From Chloroflexota bacterium (GTDB taxonomy: Bacteria; Chloroflexota; Limnocylindria; Limnocylindrales; CSP1-4), in NCBI GenBank assembly GCA_021777365.1, contig JAJYDP010000108.1, positions 1-11,301 on the forward strand: a DNA stretch of 11,301 bases, read 5' to 3'. The notes beneath the pieces are model-generated. The model worked only from the letters and a program-made list of their open reading frames with translations, made no database searches and had not been told where the DNA came from. The translations under genes were made by a program, and so were the position numbers. Positions 1-7,599 of the stretch are shown here, in pieces (positions within the stretch are counted from its first letter, which is position 1; each line of letters starts with the position of its first letter).

Positions 1-1
1 C

Positions 2-916
2 GACGAGCGGGTCGTCTTCTACGGCGAGGACGTGGCCGACTACGGCGGCGCGTTCAAGCTCACCAAGGGCCTGCTGGAGGCGTTCGGCCGCCGGCGCGTG
101 TTCAACACCCCGATCTCCGAGGCGTGCATCTGCGGCACCGCGGTGGGTGCCGGGATCGTCGGCCTGCGGCCAGTGGTCGAGCTCATGTACATGGACTTCG
201 CGCTCATGAGCTCCGACCAGATCGCCAACCAGGCCGCCAAGTGGCACTACATGTCGGGGGGCCAGGTCGAGGTCCCGGTCGTGTACCGCTGCTCGGTCGG
301 CGCGGGCAAAGGCTACGGCGGCCAGCACAGCCAGAGCCTGGAGTCCCTGTTCACGCACATCCCCGGGCTGTACGTGCTCTACCCGGCCACGGCCGAGGAC
401 GCCAAGGGCCTGCTCAAGAGCGCGATCCGGACCAACAACCCGGTCGTGTTCGTCGAGAGCCAGGGCCTCTACTCCACCAAGGGCGTGGTGCCCGAGGGCG
501 AGTACACGACGCCGATCGGGAAGGCGCGGATCGCCCGCGAGGGCACCGACGCCACGATCGTCGCCTGGGGCCCCGCGGTCCCCGACGCGCTGGCGGCCGC
601 GGACGCGCTGGCGGCCGAGCACGGCCTGTCGGCCGAGGTGGTCGACCTGCGCAGCCTCGTGCCCCTCGACATGGACACCGTGCTCGCGTCGGTCCGCAAG
701 ACCGGCCGGGCCGTGGTCGCCGCGCAGGCCGTGCTGACGGGGAGCTTCGTCAACGAGGTCGTGGCGCGCATCCAGGCAGAGGCGTTCGACGACCTCGACG
801 GCCCGGTCGGGCGCGTGGGCGCGGCGCCGGGCATCAGCCCGCAGGCCGAGAGCCTCGAGAAGGCGTTCCTGCCGACGTCGGCCGACATCGCGGCCGCCGT
901 GCTGGCCATCGTCTGA
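2..916 (+). CDS. 2-oxoacid dehydrogenase E1 component, beta subunit (5' partial)
   Basis: This is the thiamine-diphosphate-dependent E1 beta subunit of a pyruvate/acetoin/branched-chain type 2-oxoacid dehydrogenase. With E1 alpha it decarboxylates the 2-oxoacid and transfers the acyl group to the lipoyl arm of E2 in the cytoplasm. The frame is open from base 2 and begins inside the gene at DERVVFYGEDVADYGG, the usual N-terminal strand of E1 beta. A GTG at 32 is therefore not the start. About 305 residues are visible against a usual 325-340, so roughly 20-35 are missing. Visible family signatures are the VVELMYMDF strand, SSDQIANQAAKWHYMSGG, and GKGYGGQHSQSLE with the conserved His at visible residue 109. 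The C-terminal transketolase domain follows (ATIVAWG, VVDLRSLVPLD). It ends 30 nt before the E2-E3 gene, so the two are an operon with E1 alpha expected upstream. The substrate (pyruvate, acetoin or branched-chain) cannot be fixed from this sequence. Confidence 0.93.
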   Translation, partial: DERVVFYGEDVADYGGAFKLTKGLLEAFGRRRVFNTPISEACICGTAVGAGIVGLRPVVELMYMDFALMSSDQIANQAAKWHYMSGGQVEVPVVYRCSVGAGKGYGGQHSQSLESLFTHIPGLYVLYPATAEDAKGLLKSAIRTNNPVVFVESQGLYSTKGVVPEGEYTTPIGKARIAREGTDATIVAWGPAVPDALAAADALAAEHGLSAEVVDLRSLVPLDMDTVLASVRKTGRAVVAAQAVLTGSFVNEVVARIQAEAFDDLDGPVGRVGAAPGISPQAESLEKAFLPTSADIAAAVLAIV

Positions 917-946
917 CCGTCCGCGAGCACGAAGGAGGCAGCGCCG

Positions 947-3658
947 ATGGCCCGCCCGATCCTGATGCCCAAGCCGGGCCAGATGACCGAGGAGTGCACG
1001 GTCATCCTGTGGCGCAAGGCCGTGGGCGACCCCGTCCACAAGGGCGACGTCCTGTTCGAGATCGAGACCGACAAGAGCACCATGGAGGTCGAGACCTTCG
1101 AGGAGGGCGTGCTCCTCGCCCAGGTCGTGGCCGAGGGCCAGACCGCCCCGGTCAACGCGGTCTGCGGCTGGATCGGCGAGGCCGGCGAGGCCGTCCCCGA
1201 ATCGCCCTCGGCCCCGGCCGGCGCGATTGCGGCACCCGTCGCGGCCGGCGCGGGCCCGGCGCCGACCGGCACGACGGCAGCGGCCGTCCCCGAGGCCGCG
1301 GCTCCTGCGCCCGAGCCCGCGGTCCCCGCCAGCGAGGCGAGGATCAGCCCGCGCGCCCGCCGGCTCGCCGCCTCGGCGGGGCTCGACCCGGCCTCGATCC
1401 GCGGCACCGGCCCCGACGGCCGCATCGTCGAGCGCGACGTGCAGGCGGCGATCGCCGCCGGCGTCGGCCGCCCGGCGGCACCGGCTGCTCGCCCTGCCGG
1501 GCTGGCCGCGCCCGCTCCGGCGCCGGCCGGCGGCGAGGCCCCGCGCCAGATGTCCCGCATGCGCCGGGTGATCGCCGAGCGCCTGACCCAGTCGTGGACC
1601 ACCACGCCGCACTTCACGGTCACCGTGGCCGTGGACGCGTCGAGGCTGATGGACCTGCGGGCCGGGCTCAAGGCGGCCGGCTCGAGCCTCACCGTCACGG
1701 ACTTCGTGCTCGCCGCGGCCGCGGATACGCTGGCCGAGTTCCCCGACGTCAACGCCCGCACCGACGGCACGTCGGTCTGGCCGCGCAGCCGCGTCGACCT
1801 CGGCATGGCCGTCTCGGTGCCCGGCGGCCTGGTGGTCCCGGTGATCCGCGACGCGGGCGCGCTCACCGTCGCCGAGATCCACGACCGTGCCGCGGCCCTC
1901 TCGGCGGCGGCCCGCGCGGGCACGGTGTCGCCCGACGACCTAGTCGGCTCCACGTTCACCGTGTCCAACCTGGGCATGTACGGGGTCGAGGAGTTCAGCG
2001 CGATCATCAACCCGGGCGAGGCGGCGATCCTGGCGGTGTCGTCCGCGCTCCCGACGCCGGTGGCCGTCGACGGGCGCGTCGAGGTCCGACCGGTGATGAA
2101 GCTGACACTGTCGGCCGACCACCGCCTGGTGGACGGGGCGATGGGCGCCGAGTTCATGCGCGCCATGCAGGCCCGGCTCGAGGCGGCCGACGCCTTCCGG
2201 CTGGGCGCCGCGACGCTGGTCGAGCCCGCCCGCCCCCGCTTCGCCGACGACCCGGACTGGTTCGACGTGGTGGTGCTCGGCGCCGGGACGGGCGGCTACA
2301 CCGCGGCGTTCCGGGCGGCCCAGCTGGGGCTCAAGGTGGCCCTCGTCGACGCCGACCGGATCGGCGGCACGTGCCTCCACCGCGGCTGCATCCCCACCAA
2401 GGCGATCCTCGAGGCGGCCGACCTCGCCCACCGCGTCCGCGAGCAGGGCGCCGCGCTCGGCGTGCTCGCCGACGGCGTCCGGCTCGACTACGCCGCCACG
2501 GCCGCGAACAAGGACGCGGTCGTCAAGCGCATGTGGACGGGATTGAAGAGCCTGGTCGGCAAGAACGGGGTGGAGTGGGTCGCCGGGCGCGGCCGACTCG
2601 ACGGGCCATCGCGGGTCGTCGTGACCCTGGAGGGCGGCTCGACCCGCACGCTCACCGCCAACGACGTCATCCTGGCCACCGGGTCGCGCCCCAAGAGCCT
2701 GCCCGGCCTCGTCCCCGACGGCCGGCGCATCGTGACCTCCGACGACGTGCTGCGCTGGACGGAGCTGCCGTCGAGCCTGGTCGTCGTGGGGGCGGGCGCC
2801 GTGGGCGCCGAGTTCGCGTCCGCGTTCCACGACCTGGGCGTGGCTGTGACACTGCTCGAGTACCTGCCCGCGGTCGTGCCGCTCGAGGACGCCGAGGTGA
2901 GCCGCGAGCTCCAGCGCAGCTTCGAGCGCCGCGGCATGCGCGTCGTCGTCAACGCCCGGTTCGACCCGGCGTCGGTCGCCGTCCGGGAGGACGGCGTGTC
3001 GATCACGGTGGGCCCGGACGGCGGCGAGCGCTCGGAGGTCACCGCGGATGCGATCCTGGTGGCGACCGGGCGCGCGCCCAACACCGAGGGCCTCGGCCTC
3101 GAGACGACGCGGGCGGCCGTCGAGCGCGGGTTCGTCCAGGTGGACGGCCTGATGCGCACCGCCGAGCCGCACCTTTGGGCGATCGGCGACCTCGTGGGCG
3201 GGCTGCTGCTCGCGCACACCGCCGCGCACGAGGGGATCATCGCGGCCCACGCGATCACCGGCGAGCGCGACGTCCACCCCATGGACTACCCCGGCCAGCC
3301 GCGCGCCACCTACACGCGGCCCGAGATCGCCTCGGTGGGCCTGACGGAGCAGCAGTGCGCCGAGCGGGGCCTGCCGGTCAAGATCGGCAAGGTGCCGTTC
3401 CAGGCCATCGCGAAGGCCCTGATCCACGGCTCCCGCGAGGGCTTCGCCAAGGTGATCGCCCACGCGGACACGGGCGCCGTCCTCGGCGTCCACGTCATCG
3501 GCCCGCACGCGACCGAGCTCATTGCCGAGGCCTCGCTGGCCGCGTCGCTCGCCGCGACCGTGGACCAGCTGGGGTCGGCCACGCATCCGCACCCGACCCT
3601 GTCCGAGGTGCTCGGCGAGGCGGCGATGGCCGTGCGGGGGCGCTCGATCAACTTCTGA
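947..3658 (+). CDS. Fused E2-E3: dihydrolipoamide acyltransferase + dihydrolipoyl dehydrogenase (903 aa)
   Basis: One uninterrupted reading frame encodes both remaining enzymes of the 2-oxoacid dehydrogenase complex. E2 accepts the acyl group and passes it to CoA. E3 reoxidises dihydrolipoamide with FAD and NAD+. Domains in order: one lipoyl domain (1-80, ETDKSTMEVE with lipoyl Lys43), an Ala/Pro linker (85-130), a peripheral subunit-binding domain (132-170), a second Ala/Pro linker (173-200), and the acyltransferase domain (200-412) with the DHRLVDG motif (His392, Asp396). After a short linker (about 413-437) comes E3: FAD Rossmann motif GAGTGG (445-450), redox disulfide Cys476/Cys481 in GGTCLHRGC, NAD motif GAGAVGAE (615-622), second FAD motif AIGD, and the dimerisation-domain HPHPTLSE with His882 and Glu887. 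All key residues of both enzymes are present. AAGGAGG at 932-938 sits 8 nt before the ATG. No ribosome binding site precedes the E3 part, so this looks like a true fusion. E2-E3 fusion is not the standard arrangement; separate genes or E1-E2 fusions are the familiar ones. Confidence 0.95.
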   Translation: MARPILMPKPGQMTEECTVILWRKAVGDPVHKGDVLFEIETDKSTMEVETFEEGVLLAQVVAEGQTAPVNAVCGWIGEAGEAVPESPSAPAGAIAAPVAAGAGPAPTGTTAAAVPEAAAPAPEPAVPASEARISPRARRLAASAGLDPASIRGTGPDGRIVERDVQAAIAAGVGRPAAPAARPAGLAAPAPAPAGGEAPRQMSRMRRVIAERLTQSWTTTPHFTVTVAVDASRLMDLRAGLKAAGSSLTVTDFVLAAAADTLAEFPDVNARTDGTSVWPRSRVDLGMAVSVPGGLVVPVIRDAGALTVAEIHDRAAALSAAARAGTVSPDDLVGSTFTVSNLGMYGVEEFSAIINPGEAAILAVSSALPTPVAVDGRVEVRPVMKLTLSADHRLVDGAMGAEFMRAMQARLEAADAFRLGAATLVEPARPRFADDPDWFDVVVLGAGTGGYTAAFRAAQLGLKVALVDADRIGGTCLHRGCIPTKAILEAADLAHRVREQGAALGVLADGVRLDYAATAANKDAVVKRMWTGLKSLVGKNGVEWVAGRGRLDGPSRVVVTLEGGSTRTLTANDVILATGSRPKSLPGLVPDGRRIVTSDDVLRWTELPSSLVVVGAGAVGAEFASAFHDLGVAVTLLEYLPAVVPLEDAEVSRELQRSFERRGMRVVVNARFDPASVAVREDGVSITVGPDGGERSEVTADAILVATGRAPNTEGLGLETTRAAVERGFVQVDGLMRTAEPHLWAIGDLVGGLLLAHTAAHEGIIAAHAITGERDVHPMDYPGQPRATYTRPEIASVGLTEQQCAERGLPVKIGKVPFQAIAKALIHGSREGFAKVIAHADTGAVLGVHVIGPHATELIAEASLAASLAATVDQLGSATHPHPTLSEVLGEAAMAVRGRSINF

Positions 3659-3702
3659 GAGGACCGGGGCGGGCCTGCCGCCAACGAGTCGGAGCGGTGC
3701 GC

Positions 3703-3735
3703 CCGCCGGGCGCCGGAGGAGCTGGCGCCCGGCGG
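3703..3735. terminator. Bidirectional intrinsic-type terminator between convergent genes
   Basis: A perfect 12-bp GC-only stem, CCGCCGGGCGCC (3703-3714) pairing with GGCGCCCGGCGG (3724-3735), closes a 9-nt loop. It lies 45 nt after the stop of the plus-strand E2-E3 gene and 13 nt beyond the stop of the minus-strand fucI gene. It can therefore serve both transcripts. There is no clear T run on either side, which is common for terminators in very GC-rich genomes. The terminator role is inferred from the stem and the position. Confidence 0.75.
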
Positions 3736-3747
3736 ACTGGGGGGACG

Positions 3748-5553
3748 CTACCGGCGCCCGTACAGCGGGCCGAAGTTGGCGCAGGCGCGGAAGTCGGCGC
3801 CCTCGGGGTCGGCGGTGCCCAGGTTGGCCCACGCGCTCGGGCGGAACACGTCCTCGGCGGGCACGTTGTGCATGTGGACCGGGATCCGCAGGATCGAGGC
3901 CAGGGTGATCAGGTCCGCCCCGACGTGGCCGTAGCTGATGGCGCCGTGGTTGGCCGCCCAGCTGGCCATGACGCTGTACACGTCGCGGAAGGGCCCCTCG
4001 CCCGTGGTGCGCGGGACGAACCAGTGGGTGGGCCAGGTCGGGTCGGTCCGCCGGTCGAGGGCGTCGTGGACCTCCCGCGGCAGCTCGACCGTCCAGCCCT
4101 CGGCGATCTGGAGCGTCGGCCCGGCGCCGCCCACGAGGTTGAGGCGGGCCATCGTGACCGGCATGCCGCCCCGCGACACGAACTGGCTGGAGAACCCGCC
4201 GCCGCGGAAGTAGCCGCGGTTGGCCGGGTACCAGGTGGTCGCCGCCAGCGCCGCGTCCACGTCGGCCTGCGTGACCTCCCAGAACGGCTTCATCGCGGGC
4301 CTGCCGTCGGCGTCGGTCATCGCGCCCGTCGCGTCGAGCGTCGCCGCGCCGGAGTTGATGAGGTGGATGAAGCCGTCGGCCGCGGCCCCCTCGGGCCGCC
4401 AGCCCGTCACCCGCTCGACCGCGTCCGGGCTCCAGTACGTCCGCACGTCGGCGAAGATCTGCGCCCGGTTGGTGAGCAGGTACGAGAGCAGCATCGTCGC
4501 GCCGTTGAGCGAGTCGTTCTCGGTCGCGAACACGTGCGGCGCGCGGACGCCGTTCCAGTCGAAGCTCGAGTTGAGCATCGCCTCCATGAAGTCGCCGTTG
4601 GGGCTGTGGTCGGTCCAGTGCCGCTGGCCCTGGAAGCCGCCCAGGATCGCGTTGCGGCCCATCGACTCCTCGACGTGGCCGAGCTCGGCCAGGCGCGGGT
4701 TGCCGACCAGCAGGTCGCGCGCGATCAGGAACATCTTGACCACCGTCGCCCAATCGGCGTCCAGGCCGGCGCGGTCCTTCTGCTTGGCCGGCTCGTTGCG
4801 GTCCTCGCCCTCGCGGCAGTTCGCCCTCGTCCAGGCCAGGCCCCGCTCGAACTCGGCCGGGTCGTAGATCCCCTCCTCGAGCCGCCGCGCGACCTCGGAC
4901 ATGTCGACCGCCTCGACGCGCATGCCGAGGTACTTCTCGAAGAACGGCTGGTCCACGATCGACCCGGCGATGCCCATCGACACGCCGCCGAGCGACAGGT
5001 AGGACTTGCCGCGCAGGATGGCCGCCGCCAGACCGGCCCTCGCGAAGCGCAGGATCCTCGCCCGGACGTCCTCGGGGATCGAGCCGTCGCCCGCGTCCTG
5101 GACGTCGCGCCCGTAGATGCCGAACGCCGGCAGGCCCTTCTGGGTGTGCGCCGCGAGCACCGCGGCGAGGTACACGGCGCCCGGCCGCTCGGTGCCGTTG
5201 AAGCCCCAGACCGCCTTGGGCGTGAGCGGGTCCATGTCCATCGTCTCGGACCCGTAGCACCAGCACGGCGTGACGGTGATCGAGACCCCGACGCCCTCCT
5301 TGCGGAACAGCTCGGCCGCCTTGGCCGCCTCGTACACGCCCCCGATGTTGTGGTCGGGCACGACGCACTCGACGGGGGTGCCGTCGGGGTAGCGCAGCGT
5401 GGAGCTGATCAGCTCGGCCGTCCGCAGGGCCATGCCGCGCGTCTGCTCCTCGAGCGACTCGCGGACGCCGTGCTGCCGCCCGTCGACCGCGGGCCGGATC
5501 CCGATCTTGGGCCAGTCGCCGACGAAGCGGCCGGAGGTGTTCACGGTGGTCAT
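3748..5553 (-). CDS. fucI: L-fucose isomerase (FucI)
   Basis: Cytoplasmic Mn2+-dependent aldose-ketose isomerase that converts L-fucose to L-fuculose, the first committed step of the phosphorylating fucose pathway. The family also acts on D-arabinose. The 601-residue protein is collinear with Escherichia coli FucI from memory, with an 8-residue N-terminal offset. It shows [70 protein letters not shown] and the C-terminal GPLYGR. The catalytic/metal residues known in E. coli (Glu337, Asp361, His528) fall at Glu345 (ATENDSLNG), Asp369 (FADVRTYW) and His536 (ANHGAI), so the enzyme should be active. The ATG at 5553-5551 follows a GAGGG-type ribosome binding site. It is the second gene after fucU, 44 nt downstream, and probably shares the fucU promoter and operators. 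No fuculokinase, fuculose-phosphate aldolase or transporter is inside the window. Confidence 0.97.
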   Translation of the reverse strand: MTTVNTSGRFVGDWPKIGIRPAVDGRQHGVRESLEEQTRGMALRTAELISSTLRYPDGTPVECVVPDHNIGGVYEAAKAAELFRKEGVGVSITVTPCWCYGSETMDMDPLTPKAVWGFNGTERPGAVYLAAVLAAHTQKGLPAFGIYGRDVQDAGDGSIPEDVRARILRFARAGLAAAILRGKSYLSLGGVSMGIAGSIVDQPFFEKYLGMRVEAVDMSEVARRLEEGIYDPAEFERGLAWTRANCREGEDRNEPAKQKDRAGLDADWATVVKMFLIARDLLVGNPRLAELGHVEESMGRNAILGGFQGQRHWTDHSPNGDFMEAMLNSSFDWNGVRAPHVFATENDSLNGATMLLSYLLTNRAQIFADVRTYWSPDAVERVTGWRPEGAAADGFIHLINSGAATLDATGAMTDADGRPAMKPFWEVTQADVDAALAATTWYPANRGYFRGGGFSSQFVSRGGMPVTMARLNLVGGAGPTLQIAEGWTVELPREVHDALDRRTDPTWPTHWFVPRTTGEGPFRDVYSVMASWAANHGAISYGHVGADLITLASILRIPVHMHNVPAEDVFRPSAWANLGTADPEGADFRACANFGPLYGRR

Positions 5554-5597
5554 CGCACCCTCTCGTTCTGGAACGCCTGGTTGCCGGTCGCCGGCGG

Positions 5598-6017
5598 CTA
5601 TCCGGGCTGGACCACGCCGATGGTCAGTAGGATGTTGGCGTAGACGCGCTGCTCGCCGGTGGCGATCGCCAGGGCGCAGTCGGGGCCGCGCGCCATGTCG
5701 TAGAACTCGAACCGGCCGAGGCGGGTGAGCCCGGTGCCCGGCAGCAGGCGCCGGAAGTCGTCGTAGATCGAGGGCTCGCTCCCGTCGTCCGGACCCATGA
5801 CGTGGGCCGCCTCGACGGGGATGGCGTCAGCGATCACCCCGAGCAAGTCGGTGACGGTCAGCTTGCCCGGCTCGAGGTTGAGGAACACCCGGTGGGCCGA
5901 CGGGTTGGAGCGCGTCGCCAGCGGGTAGTTCCCGTCGGCGATCAGGACCTGGGAGCCGTGGCCGGCCTCGCCCAGAGCGGCGAGGATCCCGGGATGGAGT
6001 AGGCGCGTCCTGAGCAC
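5598..6017 (-). CDS. fucU: L-fucose mutarotase, RbsD/FucU family
   Basis: RbsD/FucU-family sugar mutarotase that interconverts the alpha and beta anomers of L-fucose and so feeds the isomerase. The 139-residue length is typical of FucU (about 140). Visible family signatures are [14 protein letters not shown] near the N-terminus, with the conserved His20 and Asp28, and the C-terminal block RFEFYDMA then ALAIATGE and [11 protein letters not shown], which matches FucU (FAFYERA, ITGERAKYGNILLKKGV). The start is GTG at 6017, chosen because a perfect AAGGAGG lies 4 nt upstream on the minus strand. It is the first gene of a fucU-fucI operon. A ribose-type RbsD activity cannot be excluded from sequence alone, but the adjacent fucI makes fucose the likely substrate. 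The 27-bp double operator at 6108-6134 lies about 90 nt upstream and is the likely control point. Confidence 0.9.
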   Translation of the reverse strand: MLRTRLLHPGILAALGEAGHGSQVLIADGNYPLATRSNPSAHRVFLNLEPGKLTVTDLLGVIADAIPVEAAHVMGPDDGSEPSIYDDFRRLLPGTGLTRLGRFEFYDMARGPDCALAIATGEQRVYANILLTIGVVQPG

Positions 6018-6237
6018 TGGGCCTCCTTGTCAAGCAGGAGCTGGCCGACGAGACGGATCGGACGACGCGCAGGCACACCCCTGAGGGAACGATACCCGAA
6101 ACACCCAGTTATCGATAACAGTGATAACGGTAACGGATCAGTGCCCCGCTCGCAAACCCCCTTGTGCGCCGGATCTGTCCGAGTTTGTGGGCCGCCGGTT
6201 TGGCAGCGCGCCGCCAAGCGCCCCAACGATCGACCGC
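6018..6237. other. Intergenic region between lacI and fucU
   Basis: These 220 nt separate the 3' end of lacI from the fucU start. The part nearest fucU holds its AAGGAGG ribosome binding site and the operators described separately. An imperfect 18-bp palindrome at 6200-6217 (TTGGC paired with GCCAA, one internal mismatch) lies about 20 nt beyond the lacI stop. It could help to end the lacI transcript, but it has no T run and I give it low weight. I see no further gene here. Confidence 0.5.
6108..6134. promoter_or_regulatory. Double LacI-type operator upstream of fucUI
   Basis: Two 12-bp LacI-type operators, GTTATCGATAAC (6108-6119, a perfect palindrome) and GATAACGGTAAC (6123-6134), are exactly 15 bp apart. 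Each fits GNTANCGNTANC. Together they form a larger dyad in which 10 of 13 base pairs match around a central base at 6121. The TAACGG unit is also tandemly repeated at 6125-6136. The same architecture recurs at 10910-10938. The site lies about 90 nt upstream of the fucU start. The regulator is inferred to be the LacI protein encoded next door at 6238-7272. A weaker one-mismatch copy (GGGAACGATACC) is at 6085-6096. Confidence 0.75.
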
Positions 6238-7272
6238 CTAACTGGCCGCAGACTCCTCGGGGGCCATCACCGGCAGCGGCCCACCACTCGACTTGCGGAT
6301 GACCAGTTCGGTCGGGAACACGACGTCCTGCACCCGGTGTCGGCCTGGATGCTGGATCCGCTCCACGAGCAGCTCCACCGCGCGCCGGCCCATCTCGAGC
6401 GCAGGCTGGGCGACCACGGTGAGGAAGGGGAAGGTGACCATCGCCGACGGGAGGTCGTCGAAGCCGACGACCGCCACATCCTCGGGCACGCGGATGTTCA
6501 TGTCCTCAAGAGCGTGCAGCACGCCGATGGCGATGAAGTTGTTGCCCGCGAAGATTGCCGTCGGTCGGTCCGGCCGCGACATGATCGCTCGGGCCATCTC
6601 GGCCCCGCTCTCGATGGAGAAGCGACCGTGGACCACCTGGACGGATCGCTCGTGACCGGCCTCCCGCATGGCGTCGCGGAACCCAGCGGCTCGGTCCATG
6701 GCGGTTGAGACTGATCGAGGGCCGGTCAGGATCGCGGTGCGGCTGTGTCCAAGCGAAGCGATGTAGCGGCCCATCTCATAGGCGCCCACTCGCGAATCGG
6801 TGCGGACCACATCGGCGGCACCGCGACGGATGCGGCGATCGAGCACGACGAGGGGCGTGTCCTGCTCTCGGCACTTCTTGATGACCCTCTCTCCAGCTCC
6901 GGCCGGGACGATCAGGACCCCGTCGATCTGACGCTGCAGCAGCATCGTGACGTAGAGCTCTTCCTCGTCCTGATCCTCGTTGCTGTTGCCCAGGATCACC
7001 ATCATCCCGGCGTCATTGGCCGCCGCCTCGACGCCGTGTGCAAGCGTGGTGAAGAAGGGGTTCGTCAGGTCCGTGACGAGCAGGGCGATGAGGTTCGTCC
7101 GCTTGGAGCGCAGGCTGCGAGCCAGGACGTTGGGCATGTAGCCCGTCTCGGCAATCGCCGCCTCGACACGGCGTCGGACGTCGACGCTGACCGGCCCTGA
7201 CCCGCGCACGACCCGCGACACGGTCATCGGCGAGACGCCCGCCAATTTGGCTACATCGACCAGTCTCGCCAT
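6238..7272 (-). CDS. LacI-family transcriptional repressor
   Basis: DNA-binding repressor with a sugar-sensing periplasmic-binding-protein-like core, 344 residues, the usual LacI-family length. The helix-turn-helix is at 3-22 (LVDVAKLAGVSPMTVSRVV), followed by the wing and the hinge helix (NVLARSLRSKRT, 48-59). The ligand-binding core runs from LIALLVTDLTNPFF to TELVIRKSS. It includes ILGNSNED, VPAGAG, VVLDRRI, FAGNNFIAIG and VGFDDLPSA. The ATG at 7272 is chosen because GGAG lies just upstream and because the protein then begins at the normal MARLVDVAKLAG position. A longer frame to 7329 adds only non-homologous residues. It is divergent from the corrinoid operon and upstream of, and codirectional with, fucUI. 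Residues Pro-Met at the specificity positions of the recognition helix (LacI Tyr17/Gln18) and the shared operators suggest it controls both. The effector sugar cannot be read from the sequence. Confidence 0.95.
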   Translation of the reverse strand: MARLVDVAKLAGVSPMTVSRVVRGSGPVSVDVRRRVEAAIAETGYMPNVLARSLRSKRTNLIALLVTDLTNPFFTTLAHGVEAAANDAGMMVILGNSNEDQDEEELYVTMLLQRQIDGVLIVPAGAGERVIKKCREQDTPLVVLDRRIRRGAADVVRTDSRVGAYEMGRYIASLGHSRTAILTGPRSVSTAMDRAAGFRDAMREAGHERSVQVVHGRFSIESGAEMARAIMSRPDRPTAIFAGNNFIAIGVLHALEDMNIRVPEDVAVVGFDDLPSAMVTFPFLTVVAQPALEMGRRAVELLVERIQHPGRHRVQDVVFPTELVIRKSSGGPLPVMAPEESAAS

Positions 7273-7315
7273 CGGTCTCCGTCCAGTGCTGCCGACCTCA
7301 GCCGTTGCCCGAGGA

Positions 7316-7327
7316 GCTAACGGTATC
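7316..7327. promoter_or_regulatory. Single LacI-type operator upstream of lacI (autoregulation)
   Basis: GCTAACGGTATC matches the GNTANCGNTANC motif at all eight fixed positions. It lies 44-55 nt upstream of the lacI ATG, where it could repress the repressor's own transcription. No second copy is found 15 bp to either side, unlike the double sites upstream of fucU and at 10910. Confidence 0.6.
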
Positions 7328-7405
7328 AACGCCGCACGAGGCAGTCCACGAAGTGGCTGCAGGCCACCGCGCAGCTGGCTGGCGGTCTGACACGGGCGGT
7401 GGCTA

Positions 7406-7438
7406 TTGACCAGATCAAGTCATATGATAACGTAAACA
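7406..7438 (+). promoter_or_regulatory. Probable promoter with overlapping LacI-type operator, corrinoid operon
   Basis: A -35-like TTGACC at 7406-7411 is followed after 16 nt by TAACGT at 7428-7433, a weak -10. Lying over the -10 is the LacI-type palindrome TGATAACGTAAACA (7425-7438), in which 5 of 7 base pairs match around a central CG. Its inner 12 bases (7426-7437) fit GNTANCGNTANC with one mismatch. An operator on the -10 would repress by blocking RNA polymerase. The operator is better supported than the exact promoter boxes. Transcription from here would give a leader of about 160 nt. Confidence 0.45.
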
Positions 7439-7475
7439 CTCAGAGGCCGCTGTGCTGCTGCACAGGTTCTCTGAG
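7439..7475 (+). other. Strong leader hairpin upstream of the corrinoid operon
   Basis: A 37-nt element folds as two stacked stems. The outer stem is CTCAGAG (7439-7445) with CTCTGAG (7469-7475). The inner stem is CTGTGC (7450-7455) with GCACAG (7460-7465), closing a TGCT loop. The stems are separated by a small internal loop (GCCG against GTT). It starts immediately after the operator, so it would lie at the very 5' end of the transcript. It has no T run, so it is not a simple terminator. It may stabilise the mRNA, regulate it, or be a protein site in DNA. The pairing is seen; the role is unknown. Confidence 0.5.
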
Positions 7476-7599
7476 CGATGTCAAGTCGCAAGAGAACGCA
7501 TCAGACGGGAGGCCACGGGGCTGGACAAACGATGCACCTGATGGCCTCATCATCTCGGCTACCTGGTCGGCGGGCGTGCGGTGCGGAGGCGAGTGGCTG

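Larger units (their letters stand above)
7273..7599. other. Divergent control region between lacI and the corrinoid operon
   Basis: This 327-nt gap carries the regulatory signals for both directions and no convincing gene. Besides the operators and leader hairpin listed separately, it holds a short stem-loop at 7341-7360 (GCAG, bulged T, CCAC, loop GAA, GTGG, CTGC). It also holds an 8-bp inverted repeat, GCCACCGC at 7363-7370 with GCGGTGGC at 7396-7403. A further 7-bp pair is GAGGCCA at 7509-7515 with TGGCCTC at 7542-7548. The frame of the downstream methyltransferase stays open back to 7399, but homology and the ribosome binding site at 7585-7589 place its start at 7600. Confidence 0.6.

Noticed and set aside
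2270..2290. A separate internal start for the E3 part at the GTG codons around residue 441
   Set aside because: There is no ribosome binding site upstream, and the codons lie inside the first beta strand of the FAD domain. The linker reads through in frame from E2.
1940..5368. A minus-strand open frame of 1142 codons opposite E2-E3 and out of frame with fucI
   Set aside because: It conflicts with fucI on the same strand, which has full-length homology in another frame.
124..5643. A plus-strand open frame of 1839 codons across E1 beta, E2-E3 and, antisense, fucI
   Set aside because: It is rich in Arg, Gly, Pro and Ala with no recognisable domain and overlaps several clearly identified genes. 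It is a by-product of GC-biased codon use.
6028..6033. A TTGACA box on the minus strand near fucU
   Set aside because: It lies only about 11 nt upstream of the fucU start and abuts the ribosome binding site, too close for a -35 element.
7399..7599. An N-terminal extension of the first UroD-like gene from a GTG at 7399
   Set aside because: The added 67 residues look non-homologous and include the operator and hairpin region. A good GGAGG lies just before the ATG at 7600, where the family sequence begins.
7440..7599. A possible cobalamin riboswitch in the leader of the corrinoid operon
   Set aside because: I could not find the conserved B12-box or the expected multi-stem core. The leader of about 160 nt is also short for this class. 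A covariance-model search would settle it.
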